Made by a program: the position numbers and the translations under genes. Below are positions 38,662-48,682 of a DNA stretch of 64,000 nt, piece by piece. The stretch lies in contig NZ_JACHCP010000012.1 of NCBI RefSeq assembly GCF_014207185.1, forward strand, positions 22,158 through 86,157. Reading direction: 5' to 3'. Each line of letters starts with the position of its first letter. Positions within the stretch are counted from its first letter, which is position 1. Origin of the DNA: Rhodanobacter sp. A1T4 (GTDB taxonomy: Bacteria; Pseudomonadota; Gammaproteobacteria; Xanthomonadales; Rhodanobacteraceae). The notes beneath the pieces are model-generated. The model was given only the letters and a program-made list of their open reading frames with translations, did not search any database and was not told where the DNA came from.

Positions 38662-40782
38662 ATGTCCCGTCGCCTGCTTGTTACCCATGCCCTGCCCTAC
38701 GCCAACGGCCCGCTGCACCTGGGCCATATGCTGGGCTATATCCAGACCGACATCTGGGTGCGCGCGCAGCGCATGATGGGCAATGAAGTGCATTTCGTGG
38801 CGGCGGACGATGCACACGGCACGCCGATCATGCTGGCCGCCGAGAAAGCCGGCGTGTCGCCAGAGGTTTTCATCGCCGAGATTCGTGCGGGCCATGAAGC
38901 GGATTTTTCGGACTTCCATTTCAGCTTCGACCACTACCACACGACTCACTCGGAAGAGAATCGCGAGCTGGCTTCGCTGATCTACACCCGGCTGCGCGCG
39001 GGCGGCTTCATTGCCAATCGCACCATCCAGCAGCTGTTCGATCCGGAAAAGGACATGTTCCTGCCGGACCGTTACATCAAGGGCGTCTGCCCCAACTGCG
39101 GCACACCCGACCAGTACGGCGACAACTGCGAAAACTGTGGTGCCACCTACGCGCCCACCGATCTGATCAACCCGTATTCGGTGATGTCTGGTGCCACGCC
39201 GGTGCTGCGCGATTCGGAACATTACTTCTTCGAGCTGAGCAAGTTCGAGCCACTGCTGCGCGACTGGTTCGGCGGCAAGTTCACTGCCGGCAAGCCGGTA
39301 GCCAATAGCGGCGTGGTAGCCAAGTTGATGGAATGGCTGGACGGCGGCCTGAAGGACTGGGACATCTCACGCGACGCGCCCTATTTCGGCTTTCCGATAC
39401 CCGATGCGCCGGGCAAGTTCTTTTACGTATGGCTGGACGCACCAGTCGGTTATCTCGCCAGTTTCAAGGCGCTGTGCCACCAGACCGGGCTGAAGTTCGA
39501 CGATTTCCTCTCGCCCGACAGCACTGCCGAGATGCACCACTTCATCGGCAAGGACATCATCAATTTCCACGGCCTGTTCTGGCCAGCGATGCTGCACGGC
39601 GCGCAGTTGCGCACACCCACCGCGTTGCACGTCAACGGGTATCTCTCCATCAACGGCGCGAAAATGTCAAAGTCGCGCGGCACCTTCATCAAGGCGCGCA
39701 CTTACCTCGATGCCGGCCTGCATCCGGAATTTCTGCGCTACTACTTCGCGACCATGCTCAGCGATGCGCCGGTCGATGTTGATCTCGACCTGAAAGCGTT
39801 CGAGGAGCGCGTCAATTCGCACCTGATCGGCAAATGGGTCAACATCGCCAGCCGTACTGCGGGCTTCGTACAAAAATATTTCGACGGCAGGCTGGCTGAC
39901 CACTTTGACGCAGAGGAAGCCGAAATCTGGCGTTTCATAGAGTCACATTACGATGATGTCTCTAAGCTTTATGAAGACGGGGAGTTCGCTGAAGTCACTC
40001 GAAAGTTTGTTCTTATTGCTGACGTCATCAACGGTTACATCGCCGCCAAGGCACCGTGGCTGATGGCGAAGGACGATAGCCGCCGCGACGAACTGCAACA
40101 GGTCTGCACGCTGGCACTCAACGGCTTCCGTTTGCTTGCTGGCCTGCTCAAGCCGGTGCTGCCCGCCACGGTGGCTGCCGCTGAGCAGTTTCTCGCTGCG
40201 CCGATCAGCAACTTCGACGATGCGCGACGTACTCTTTTTGGCCAGACCATCCAGCCGTTCGAATCGCTGCTCAGCCGTATTGATCCCAAGCACGTCGAGG
40301 CGATGGTCGAGGCATCAAAGGAGTCGCTCGGCACATCCAGCGAACCTGTCGTCGCGCCAGTAAAGGCAGCGTCCGTCAAAAAGCCCAAGGAATCCAGCAA
40401 GCCCATGAGCGATAGCAAGCCAGCCATCAGCGATACCGCCGATGCGACGTCAACTATTTCCATCGATGACTTCGCCAAACTCGATCTGCGCATCGGCAAG
40501 GTCACCGCCTGCGAATTCGTGGACGGGTCAGACAAGCTGCTGCGCTTCGAACTGGACGCCGGCACGTTGGGGAAGCGGCAGATCTTCTCCGGCATTCGTG
40601 CCGCGTATGCCGAACCGGAAAAGCTGGTTGGCCGCAATGTGGTGTTCATCGCCAATCTTGCACCGCGCAAGATGCGCTTCGGCCTCTCGGAAGGGATGAT
40701 TCTTTCGGCGGGTGATGGCGGCAGCGATCTGTTTTTGCTCGATGCCGACCAGGGCGCGGCGCCTGGTGCTGCCGTTCGCTGA
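38662..40782 (+). CDS. metG: methionyl-tRNA synthetase with C-terminal tRNA-binding domain
   Basis: 706 residues from ATG 38662 (MSRRLLVTHALPYANGPLHL). The class I signatures are HLGH (19-22) and KMSKS (about 334-338). The zinc-binding insertion CPNCGTPDQYGDNCENCG marks the E. coli-type enzyme. A charged Ala/Lys/Ser linker around 560-595 leads to a C-terminal EMAPII-like OB-fold dimerisation domain (DLRIGKVTACEFVDGSDKLL). Open sequence upstream to 38527 is leader. Confidence 0.96.
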   Translation: MSRRLLVTHALPYANGPLHLGHMLGYIQTDIWVRAQRMMGNEVHFVAADDAHGTPIMLAAEKAGVSPEVFIAEIRAGHEADFSDFHFSFDHYHTTHSEENRELASLIYTRLRAGGFIANRTIQQLFDPEKDMFLPDRYIKGVCPNCGTPDQYGDNCENCGATYAPTDLINPYSVMSGATPVLRDSEHYFFELSKFEPLLRDWFGGKFTAGKPVANSGVVAKLMEWLDGGLKDWDISRDAPYFGFPIPDAPGKFFYVWLDAPVGYLASFKALCHQTGLKFDDFLSPDSTAEMHHFIGKDIINFHGLFWPAMLHGAQLRTPTALHVNGYLSINGAKMSKSRGTFIKARTYLDAGLHPEFLRYYFATMLSDAPVDVDLDLKAFEERVNSHLIGKWVNIASRTAGFVQKYFDGRLADHFDAEEAEIWRFIESHYDDVSKLYEDGEFAEVTRKFVLIADVINGYIAAKAPWLMAKDDSRRDELQQVCTLALNGFRLLAGLLKPVLPATVAAAEQFLAAPISNFDDARRTLFGQTIQPFESLLSRIDPKHVEAMVEASKESLGTSSEPVVAPVKAASVKKPKESSKPMSDSKPAISDTADATSTISIDDFAKLDLRIGKVTACEFVDGSDKLLRFELDAGTLGKRQIFSGIRAAYAEPEKLVGRNVVFIANLAPRKMRFGLSEGMILSAGDGGSDLFLLDADQGAAPGAAVR

Positions 40783-40797
40783 TCGCCTATTGACCTG

Positions 40798-40831
40798 AAA
40801 ACCCGGCAGCTTCGGAAGCCGCCGGGTTTTT
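40798..40831 (+). terminator. rho-independent terminator of metG
   Basis: ACCCGGC / GCCGGGT outer stem with a GCTTC-G-GAAGC inner stem, A run before and TTTTT after; 16 bases past the metG stop. Confidence 0.9.
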
Positions 40832-40846
40832 AGAGCCCGTACGAAA

Positions 40847-41542
40847 TCAGGCTGGGGCAGCAAACGTACCCGGGCTTTTCTCGGTACCTGTCCACTGCGC
40901 CGTGCGCTGCCGACTGGCTTCCGCCAATGCCTTGTGGACACCATTGGCGTCGTAATCCTTGCAGTAGACGGGAGTGCCGGGCTGCTGGCGCCACGACTCG
41001 TCGAGCCCACCTGCATCGATGGCATCAAAACCCAATTGCTCAACCAGCTTCAGCGCGGTGGCCTTGCCAGCGGCTTGGTCACCAGCGACGGGCAGAGCGA
41101 CTCGTCCAAGTGTGCCAGCCGGCGAACCTTTTTCAGCCAGACTCTTCGCATAAATATTGTTGAACGCCTTGATCACCGGGCGACCAAGCTGCTGCTCGAC
41201 CCAGCGACTTTCCAGCAATCCACCCTCGATACCCTCGATGCGGCCATCGCGTTCCCGCGGATAGTAATTACCGGTATCTATCACCACGACATTGTCAGGT
41301 ACACCTGCAAAAAGATCCTTCGGCAATTCCGGGATTCTGGCTTGCTGAATGGTCACCACTACAACGTCGCCCGCACGCGCTGCTTCGTGCGCAGTCACGG
41401 CGGTAGCGCCGGTCTTTGCTACCACGTCTGCCAGCGACTGGGGCCCGCGGGAGTTGGCAATAAATACCTGATGACCCAGCTCAGTAAAACGACGAGCCAG
41501 CGTTCCGCCGATTTGTCCCGCACCAATAATGCCTATTTTCAT
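40847..41542 (-). CDS. NADPH-dependent F420-reductase-like oxidoreductase
   Basis: 231-residue Rossmann protein of the NADP_oxidored_F420 family: [19 protein letters not shown] at the N-terminus, NSRGPQSL as the NADP-phosphate loop, and [13 protein letters not shown] as the second strand. Three ATG codons lie in a row; the third, at 41542, has the best distance from GAGG. Most bacteria with this gene lack F420, so the true acceptor is unknown. Divergent from RnfB. Confidence 0.83.
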   Translation of the reverse strand: MKIGIIGAGQIGGTLARRFTELGHQVFIANSRGPQSLADVVAKTGATAVTAHEAARAGDVVVVTIQQARIPELPKDLFAGVPDNVVVIDTGNYYPRERDGRIEGIEGGLLESRWVEQQLGRPVIKAFNNIYAKSLAEKGSPAGTLGRVALPVAGDQAAGKATALKLVEQLGFDAIDAGGLDESWRQQPGTPVYCKDYDANGVHKALAEASRQRTAQWTGTEKSPGTFAAPA

Positions 41543-41642
41543 CATCATTCCTCGTATTGCGAAGGGTCTATGCAATACATGCGGCGATCGCTGTGCAATT
41601 CAACCGGCATCGAAGCAGAGCACACATCGCTACAATGCGACA

Positions 41643-42269
41643 GTGAACATCGATCCCTCTTCCAGTCCGCTCGCCGGCCGCATCGACGCGATCCTGCCGC
41701 AGACGCAATGCGAACAATGCGGGTATCACGGCTGCCGACCGTATGCCGAGGCGATAGCGCGTGGCGTGGCGCCAATCAATCAGTGCCCTCCCGGCGGGTC
41801 TGCCGGTATCGAAAAGCTTGCGGCGCTATTGAATCGACCGGTGTTACCGCTTAACCACGATCATGGTGTTGAAAAGCCGCGTACGCTGGCGCACATCGTC
41901 GAAGCCGACTGCATTGGCTGCACCAAGTGCATCCAGGTCTGCCCGGTCGATGCGATTGTGGGCGCGTCGAAACTGATGCATACCGTGATTGCCGACGACT
42001 GCACCGGCTGCGAGCTGTGCGTACCGGCCTGCCCTGTCGACTGCATCGTGCTGCTGCCGATGCCAGCTGCACAGATCGATACCCCCCATGCAGATGCGGC
42101 ACGCGAACACTTCAACCGGCGTGAGGCTCGGTTGGAGCATCAGCGTCTGCAGCGTGATGCCGAACTTGCTGCGCATAAGGCTGCAGTGGCCGAGAATGCC
42201 GTGCAACGCAATCCCGTGCTGGAAGCGCTCGCCCGCGCCAAGGCCAAACAGCAGACACCCAAATCGTGA
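41643..42269 (+). CDS. rnfB: RnfB-like electron transport ferredoxin
   Basis: 208-residue iron-sulfur protein. The N-terminal Fe-S domain has C23, C26, C31 and C48 ([10 protein letters not shown]), followed by two 4Fe-4S ferredoxin motifs at C90/93/96/100 and C120/123/126/130. There is no room for the usual N-terminal membrane helix of RnfB. Start: GTG 41643, since the frame upstream shows no Fe-S features. The last 70 residues are charged and helical. The other rnf genes are absent here, but nth follows, as in the E. coli rsx-nth order. Confidence 0.87.
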   Translation: MNIDPSSSPLAGRIDAILPQTQCEQCGYHGCRPYAEAIARGVAPINQCPPGGSAGIEKLAALLNRPVLPLNHDHGVEKPRTLAHIVEADCIGCTKCIQVCPVDAIVGASKLMHTVIADDCTGCELCVPACPVDCIVLLPMPAAQIDTPHADAAREHFNRREARLEHQRLQRDAELAAHKAAVAENAVQRNPVLEALARAKAKQQTPKS

Positions 42270-42279
42270 AATTCCCATC

Positions 42280-42915
42280 ATGAAGCGTGCCGACGTCATC
42301 GAGCTGTTCACGCGCCTGCGCGAACTCAATCCACATCCAACCACCGAACTTGTATACACCACGCCATTCGAACTGCTGGTCGCCGTGGTGTTGTCGGCGC
42401 AAGCAACCGATGTGGGCGTCAACAAGGCCACGAAGAAACTCTACCCAGTGGCCAACACGCCGCAGGCGATTCTTGATTTAGGCGAAGACGGCCTCAAGCG
42501 ATACATCAGCAGCATCGGCCTGTTCAATGCGAAAGCCAAAAACGTTATCGCGCTCTGCAGGCTGTTGATCGAACACCATGCTGGCGAAGTGCCACACAAC
42601 CGTGAGGCGTTGGAAGCGCTGCCCGGCGTCGGCCGCAAGACGGCCAACGTCGTGCTCAACACGGCCTTCGGCGAACCGACCATGGCGGTCGATACGCATA
42701 TCTTCCGCGTCTCCAACCGCACCGGATTGGCACCCGGCAAGGACGTGCGCGCAGTCGAGGACAAGCTGGTCAAGGTGATTCCTGACGAGTTCAAGATGGA
42801 CGCTCACCACTGGCTGATCCTGCATGGCCGCTATGTGTGCAAGGCGCGCAAGCCGGACTGTCCGCAGTGCGCGATTCGGGATCTATGCCATTACAAGGAC
42901 AAGACTACCGCTTGA
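42280..42915 (+). CDS. nth: endonuclease III
   Basis: DNA glycosylase/AP lyase for oxidised pyrimidines. 211 residues. K120 (GRKTAN) and D138 (AVDTHIFRV) are at the same numbers as in E. coli; the helix-hairpin-helix is LPGVGRKTA. The C-terminal 4Fe-4S cysteines follow the C-x6-C-x2-C-x5-C pattern exactly (C187, C194, C197, C203). Ten bases after rnfB. Confidence 0.97.
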   Translation: MKRADVIELFTRLRELNPHPTTELVYTTPFELLVAVVLSAQATDVGVNKATKKLYPVANTPQAILDLGEDGLKRYISSIGLFNAKAKNVIALCRLLIEHHAGEVPHNREALEALPGVGRKTANVVLNTAFGEPTMAVDTHIFRVSNRTGLAPGKDVRAVEDKLVKVIPDEFKMDAHHWLILHGRYVCKARKPDCPQCAIRDLCHYKDKTTA

Positions 42916-42920
42916 TGGCA

Positions 42921-43529
42921 TCAGGCCGGCAGTTGCGCCCGTTCCAGCGCCGCAATATGGCGTTCCAGTCGCGGTCCCAGATAGCAATGCGAGCCGCACG
43001 CCAAGAGGCCAGCTTCGCCGAAATGACGCAGGTACCATGCCGGTGCGCGTGAGACGAAGCCATGATGATCGCCAGCCACATCGTCGCGATTGGTAAACAC
43101 TTCCAGAAAAGCGATGCCTTCGAGCATCTCGCTGATGCCATGGAGGCCTGCCCGGATTTCCGCCGGCTTCAGATAATGCAACACGTCGGTGCAGACGATC
43201 AGATCGAAGCGTGTATCGAAGCGCAATTGTTCAAGCTGACCGAAGCGCGCGAGGCCGATATTGCGGCTACGGCCGTATCGCGCAACGGCATACTCGCTGG
43301 CATCGAGCCCGCGATATGCAATGCCGGGCCGCAATGCCCGTAGCGGCGCGCGCCAAGTCCCTTCGCCACAACCGACATCAAGCACGTTGCGCAGCGTTCG
43401 CCCAAGGTAGTACTCGGCATGTGCGACCACCATCGCGACCTTGCGCTTCAATTCGGCCGGTGAGCCCACTGCGTGTTTCGGATCGCGATACCACTTGTCG
43501 AAATAATCGCGGTCATAGGTCTTCGGCAT
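42921..43529 (-). CDS. class I SAM-dependent methyltransferase
   Basis: About 202 residues from the ATG at 43529 (MPKTYDRDYFDKWYRD). SAM motif I is VLDVGCGEGTW, motif II region YRGLDASEYA, and the block LIVCTDVLHYL is motif IV. It belongs to the methyltransferase_23/11 type; substrate unknown. The open frame extends to 43556. Convergent with nth. Confidence 0.83.
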   Translation of the reverse strand: MPKTYDRDYFDKWYRDPKHAVGSPAELKRKVAMVVAHAEYYLGRTLRNVLDVGCGEGTWRAPLRALRPGIAYRGLDASEYAVARYGRSRNIGLARFGQLEQLRFDTRFDLIVCTDVLHYLKPAEIRAGLHGISEMLEGIAFLEVFTNRDDVAGDHHGFVSRAPAWYLRHFGEAGLLACGSHCYLGPRLERHIAALERAQLPA

Positions 43530-43663
43530 AGCCAGCTCTTGAATAATGAAGGGCAAATAGCAGGGTTTGATTCAATCCCCATACTAGCGAATAGCGACGG
43601 CGTCACCTCGCGTATGCGCCTTGCTTGGGAGTATCGGCGTGAATAGTACTTGAGGAGTTTGTC

Positions 43664-43951
43664 ATGCTCATGGTCCGTTTTCGTCTGATCGGCAACCGTG
43701 CCGACGCTGACTCGATCATTGCCGCACTGCACGGCATCAACAACGTCGAACACATTGAAGAAGTGGATGACTTGATGCCGATGATGCGCGACGACTCCAG
43801 CTCCAGCGAGTCGGTAAGCGACAGCGAAGGTCAGATCTATTGCATCGAAGTGGATACGCCAAATGACCAGGTCGCCGATACCGTACGCGGCAGCGCGGAA
43901 GCGGTTGCCTACGAATTGGAAGCCGGTATCGAGTTCGTCGACGAGTTCTGA
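43664..43951 (+). CDS. small acidic hypothetical protein
   Basis: 95 residues with a strong GAGGAG site six bases before the ATG. A ferredoxin-like beta-alpha-beta pattern is suggested by MVRFRLIGNRADADSIIAAL and YCIEVDTPNDQVADTV, separated by an acidic Ser-rich loop (RDDSSSSESVSDSEG). This layout resembles small ACT-like or stress proteins, but no family is recognised. It stands alone between the methyltransferase and the DUF1800 gene. Confidence 0.6.
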   Translation: MLMVRFRLIGNRADADSIIAALHGINNVEHIEEVDDLMPMMRDDSSSSESVSDSEGQIYCIEVDTPNDQVADTVRGSAEAVAYELEAGIEFVDEF

Positions 43952-44167
43952 CACGCAGCCGACCCGCACGCAAGTTCTCACGAAAAGAGACCGCATCATT
44001 TCGCAGCTAGCTTCCAGGGATGAGCCGCGCCAAGGCGTTAGGTGAATCAAACCCAACGCGCCGCCCCCATGATTGATTCCCGCGTCAGCCTATCGCGACA
44101 CCCATACGTTGATAACTGGACAAGTCGCCACCGGGCGGCTTCCCGAACGGCGCGTGGGAATCCAGCA

Positions 44168-45736
44168 ATGCTCGCAAAAACTGTCATTCAACTGCAAAAA
44201 TCGGCGCCCGCACTGATCATCGCTGTAACTTGCGCTTTGGCTGCAACGCCTGCGCTCGCAACCGATAAGCCACTTAGCCGTGACGATATCGCCTGGCTGC
44301 AGCGGGTAGGGTTTGGTATCGACTCCGTCGAATTGTCAGATTATCGAAAGCTTGGCCGCCTACGGTTTCTCGATGAGCAACTCGCTGACCATGCTGGCGA
44401 CACGCTGCCGCCCGATATCGCCGCGATGATCAAGAGCTACGAGGCCATCAATATGCCGCTCACCGAGCTGGCCGCGCAGTTCCGCGACAGCCGGCAAAGC
44501 ATTCAGGCGATGCCCGACGGTGACGCCAAGATCGCGGCAAAAAAAGCACTACGCGTGCATGGCCGTGAGTTGGCCATGGAGGCGCAGCAGACCGAATTGC
44601 TGCGTGCCATTTATGGAGCCGACCAGCTGAAGGAACAAATGGTATGGTTCTGGCTCAACCATTTCAGCGTGTATGCGGCCAAGGGTGGCGTGCACGTCGG
44701 CGCGGCGGATTACGAGGAAAATGTGATTCGCCCGCACGCGCTGGGCAAGTTCCGCGACCTTCTCCTGGCCACCCTGGAAAGCCCGGCCATGCTGCAGTTT
44801 CTCGACAACGCGAAAAACGTCAAAGGCAAGACCAACGAAAATTACGCACGCGAACTGATGGAACTGCACACACTGGGCGTCGGCTCGGGCTATTCGCAGC
44901 AGGACGTGCAGCAGCTGGCGCTGATCCTCACCGGTGCGGGATTGGCACTCGGCAAGGGGAATGGCATGGACGGAGGATTCTTTCACCACCAGCCGCCCGG
45001 CATGGTTCGCAACGGTCTGTTCGTCTTCAATCCCAACAAACACGATTTCAGCGACAAGGTTTTTCTTGGCCATAGCATCAAGGGCAGCGGCGCTGACGAA
45101 ATCGCGCAGGCAGTCGACCTTATCGTGCAGCAACCCGCTTGCGCCACGTTCGTCTCGCAGCAGATCGCGCAGTACTTTGTCGCTGACAAGCCGCCCGCAG
45201 CCCTGGTGGATGCGATGGCAAAGACTTTCCGCCGCACCGATGGCGATATCGCCTCCGTGCTGCGCACGATGTTTCTATCCAACGAACTCACTGCCCGCGT
45301 CAGTTATTCGAACGAGCCGAAAAAGTTCAAGGACCCGACCCAGTTCCTGGTTTCCGCGATGCGATTTGCCTACGATGGTCAGCCGATTACCAATGCGCAG
45401 CCGCTAGTAAACTGGCTCAACCAGATGGGCGAGCCGGTATTCGGCCGCATCACACCCGATGGCTGGCCGCTGGACGGCAGTAGCTGGTCGAGCTCCGGCC
45501 AGATGGCCAAACGCTTTGATGTGGCGCGCATGATTGGTAGCGGCAAAAACAGGTTGTTTGCCAGCGGCGACGGGCCGCCGCTGCACGTCGATCCGCCGAC
45601 GATGAACAATGCCATCTACCAGCAGACCATCGAACCTGACTTGTCATCGGCTGCTCGTACCGCGCTGAGCAAGGCAGCCTCACCGGCAGAATGGAATACG
45701 TTTTTGCTGTCGTCGCCGGACTTTAACTACCGATGA
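44168..45736 (+). CDS. DUF1800 exported protein, paralogue 1
   Basis: 522 residues with a signal peptide (cleavage near ALA-TDK). DUF1800 blocks are present: QMVWFWLNHFSVY, YARELMELHTLGVGSGYSQQDVQ, HDFSDKVFLGHSIKG and FGRITPDGWPLDG. Such proteins are always paired with DUF1501 and are suspected to process or bind an exported polymer, but no activity is proven. ATG 44168 is used; the open frame from 44042 lacks a secretion signal. First gene of a three-gene set with a paralogue at 47075. Confidence 0.85.
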   Translation: MLAKTVIQLQKSAPALIIAVTCALAATPALATDKPLSRDDIAWLQRVGFGIDSVELSDYRKLGRLRFLDEQLADHAGDTLPPDIAAMIKSYEAINMPLTELAAQFRDSRQSIQAMPDGDAKIAAKKALRVHGRELAMEAQQTELLRAIYGADQLKEQMVWFWLNHFSVYAAKGGVHVGAADYEENVIRPHALGKFRDLLLATLESPAMLQFLDNAKNVKGKTNENYARELMELHTLGVGSGYSQQDVQQLALILTGAGLALGKGNGMDGGFFHHQPPGMVRNGLFVFNPNKHDFSDKVFLGHSIKGSGADEIAQAVDLIVQQPACATFVSQQIAQYFVADKPPAALVDAMAKTFRRTDGDIASVLRTMFLSNELTARVSYSNEPKKFKDPTQFLVSAMRFAYDGQPITNAQPLVNWLNQMGEPVFGRITPDGWPLDGSSWSSSGQMAKRFDVARMIGSGKNRLFASGDGPPLHVDPPTMNNAIYQQTIEPDLSSAARTALSKAASPAEWNTFLLSSPDFNYR

Positions 45737-45804
45737 CTCACATCCAATGAATCACATCAATAACTCTGCTTTCATCAGCAAAGACCAACTCAGTTGAGGT
45801 GTCT

Positions 45805-47007
45805 ATGAACCGTCGCGAATTCCTGCTTGCCGCCGCCAGTGCTGCCGTGGCCGTCCCGACGCTGTCTTTTTCCGGCAAGCTGTTTGCCGCGCCAGCCAGC
45901 TCGCAGCGCTTTCTATTCGTTTTTCTGCGCGGCGGCTACGACTGCAACAATCTGCTGGTGCCTTACAGCAGCGATTTCTACTACGAGTCACGCCCGACCC
46001 TGGCAATCGCCCGCCCCGACGCCAACAACCCAAACAGCGCCATTGCGCTGGACTCGAACTGGGGCCTCAATCCCGTGTTGCGCGATTCGATCTACCCGCT
46101 GTGGCAACGCAAGCAGATTGCGTTCGTACCGTTTGCCGGCACCGATGATTTGTCGCGCAGCCATTTCGAGACACAGGACAACATCGAACGCGGTCAGGCC
46201 ATGGGAGCGACCGGCAACTATCGTTCCGGCTTTCTCGCGCGTCTGTCCGGTCAGCTGCATAGCGTACCCACCATCGCCTTTACCAACGATCTACCGCTGA
46301 GCCTGCAGGGTTCGGACAAGGACGTGCCGAATATCTCGCTGCGGGGCAATACCAACTCGTCATTTGACGCGCGGCAGTCGGCGATTCTCACCGACATGTA
46401 TCGCGGCACGCCGCTGGCATCTGCCACAGCCGATGGCCTGGAACTGCGCAAGACAGTATCAAAAGATCTGCAAGATGAAATGGCCAAGGCCAGCCGCGGC
46501 GCACCAAACGCGAGCAATTTCGCCAACGAGACACGGCGTATCGCCACCTTGATGCGTGATCAATACCGGCTTGGCTTCGTCGATGTTGGTGGCTGGGATA
46601 CCCACGTCAATCAAGGCAGCGTCACCGGCGGACTGGCCAACAATCTGAAGAATCTTGGCGAGGGCCTGGCCGCTTACGCCGACGCCCTGGGCGACGAATG
46701 GAACAACACCACGGTGGTGGTCGTGTCTGAATTCGGCCGTACCTTCCGCGAGAACGGCGACAAGGGCACCGACCACGGCCACGGTACCGTGCACTGGGTG
46801 CTCGGCGGCAAGGTCAAAGGTGGCCGCATTGCCGGTGAACAAATCGCGGTGAACCAGCAGAACCTGCTGCAGAATCGCGACTACCAAGTGCTGAACAACT
46901 ATCGTGACGTGCTGGCCGGCCTGCTGGGTCGCGTCTGGGGGCTGCAAGGCAATCGCATGCAAGCGGTATTTCCTCAGGCAAAGCCGCGCGATCTGCAGCT
47001 AGTCTGA
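45805..47007 (+). CDS. DUF1501 exported protein (twin-arginine signal)
   Basis: 400 residues. The N-terminus MNRREFLLAAASAAVAVP has the twin-arginine pattern. DUF1501 belongs to the alkaline phosphatase/sulfatase-like fold; GGYDCNNLLVPY near the start, WDTHVNQG and SEFGRTFRENGDKGTDHGHG near the end are the conserved metal-site-like blocks. GAGGTG precedes ATG 45805. It sits between two DUF1800 genes; a common role is inferred from this constant partnership. Confidence 0.88.
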   Translation: MNRREFLLAAASAAVAVPTLSFSGKLFAAPASSQRFLFVFLRGGYDCNNLLVPYSSDFYYESRPTLAIARPDANNPNSAIALDSNWGLNPVLRDSIYPLWQRKQIAFVPFAGTDDLSRSHFETQDNIERGQAMGATGNYRSGFLARLSGQLHSVPTIAFTNDLPLSLQGSDKDVPNISLRGNTNSSFDARQSAILTDMYRGTPLASATADGLELRKTVSKDLQDEMAKASRGAPNASNFANETRRIATLMRDQYRLGFVDVGGWDTHVNQGSVTGGLANNLKNLGEGLAAYADALGDEWNNTTVVVVSEFGRTFRENGDKGTDHGHGTVHWVLGGKVKGGRIAGEQIAVNQQNLLQNRDYQVLNNYRDVLAGLLGRVWGLQGNRMQAVFPQAKPRDLQLV

Positions 47008-47074
47008 GCGCATGATGGGGCAGCACATCGATATTGCCGGCTCGAGCTTAGTGGATTTCAAGGAAACGCCCTGC

Positions 47075-48649
47075 ATGCGCCCTGTTCAATTTACTGTTTC
47101 GAAGAATCACCTACTGCGCGGCCTGCATCTCTTCGCTTGCGCCTCGCTGTTGATGACACCGCTATTGGTCAACGCACGAAGCAGCGCTCCGCTGAAACCC
47201 GATGACATCAACTGGCTGCGCCGCGATGGGTTCGGACTCGACACGGCTAGCGTGATGCGTTATCGCGAACTCGGTCGCGGCGGTCTGCTCGACGCACAAC
47301 TCTCCGATCGCATCAACGATCCGCTACCGCCTGCCATCGCGTCGCTGATCAACGGTTATCAGGCGATCGCCACGCCGCCACAGCAGTTGCTGATGGAACT
47401 GGATGCGGCGCAGCAGCACATCAAGACGATACCGGATGGCCCCGATCAGGTTGCCGCGAAAAAAAGCCTGCAGGACCTGGTCAACCAGCTGCAACAGCAG
47501 GCCGAGCAAGCTGAAATGCTGCAAGCGGTGTACGGCCCGAATCAACTGAAAGAGCAGCTGGTGTGGTTCTGGCTGAATCACTTCAGCGTCTACGCGCCGA
47601 AGGGTCGTGTCCGCTGGGAGCTGGGCGACTATATGCAGAACGCGATTCGTCCACACGCGCTGGGCAAATTCCGTGATCTGGTGATGGCCACGCTGGAAAG
47701 TCCAGCCATGCTGGAATTTCTGGACAACAATCAAAATGCCAAAGGACACGTCAACGAGAACTATGCACGCGAGTTGATGGAGCTGCATACGCTAGGCGTG
47801 GGCTCGGGCTATTCGCAACAGGACGTGCAACAACTGGCGCTGATCCTCTCCGGCGTCGGCATTGCACCAACAAATGGCAAACCGGAAAAATTCAATCCGC
47901 AGTTCGCACCGCTGGTCGTGCGCAATGGCTTGTTCGAGTTCAATCCACAGCGCCACGATTTCAGCGACAAGGTTTTCCTCGGCCACACGATCAAGGGCAG
48001 CGGCTTTGACGAAGTCACTCAGGCAGTCGACATCATCGTGCAGCAGCCAGCCTGCGCCGAATTCATCTCACGCCAGCTGGCCGAATATTTCGTGGCCGAC
48101 AACCCGCCACCGGCGCTGGTGAAGAAGATGGCGCATACCTTTCAGCGCAGCGGCGGTGATATCGCCAAGGTGATGCGCACGATGATCGAATCACGCGAAT
48201 GGCTGGCCGGCAATCATCAGAAATTCGACAATCCGAAGTTCGATGACCCGATGCGTTTCGTCGTGTCATCAGTGCGGCTGGCCTTCGATGGCAAGCCTGT
48301 CGCCAACGCGTTGCCGCTGGTCAACTGGCTCAACCAGCTGGACGAACCACTATTCGGCCGCATCACGCCCGATGGCTGGCCACTCGATGGTGCCAGTTGG
48401 TCGAGCTCCGGCCAGATGGCCAAACGTTTCGACATCGCCCGTGCTATCGGCAACGGCAACAATCAGCTGTTCACCCCCATCGGCAGCACCACACGCAGCG
48501 GCGGCTTTCCGATGCTGACCACGCGCCTCTACTACGACACCATCGAGCCCTACCTGTCTCCAGCCACACACGACGCGCTCGCCAAGGCCACCTCGCAACA
48601 GGAGTGGAACAGCTTTCTTCTGGCATCGCCGGATTTGAACTACCGCTGA
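47075..48649 (+). CDS. DUF1800 exported protein, paralogue 2
   Basis: 524 residues with a signal segment ending LLVNA-RSS. It aligns with the first DUF1800 protein over its whole length: the WFWLNHFSVY, ENYARELMELHTLGVGSGYSQ and FGRITPDGWPLDGASWSSSGQ blocks are nearly the same, while the first 80 residues and the insert after LILSGVG differ. AAGGAAA lies ten bases before ATG 47075. A local duplication flanking the DUF1501 gene is the simplest reading. Confidence 0.85.
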   Translation: MRPVQFTVSKNHLLRGLHLFACASLLMTPLLVNARSSAPLKPDDINWLRRDGFGLDTASVMRYRELGRGGLLDAQLSDRINDPLPPAIASLINGYQAIATPPQQLLMELDAAQQHIKTIPDGPDQVAAKKSLQDLVNQLQQQAEQAEMLQAVYGPNQLKEQLVWFWLNHFSVYAPKGRVRWELGDYMQNAIRPHALGKFRDLVMATLESPAMLEFLDNNQNAKGHVNENYARELMELHTLGVGSGYSQQDVQQLALILSGVGIAPTNGKPEKFNPQFAPLVVRNGLFEFNPQRHDFSDKVFLGHTIKGSGFDEVTQAVDIIVQQPACAEFISRQLAEYFVADNPPPALVKKMAHTFQRSGGDIAKVMRTMIESREWLAGNHQKFDNPKFDDPMRFVVSSVRLAFDGKPVANALPLVNWLNQLDEPLFGRITPDGWPLDGASWSSSGQMAKRFDIARAIGNGNNQLFTPIGSTTRSGGFPMLTTRLYYDTIEPYLSPATHDALAKATSQQEWNSFLLASPDLNYR

Positions 48650-48682
48650 TTCACCCTAGTCGCCTCGGACGAGGCGATCAGC

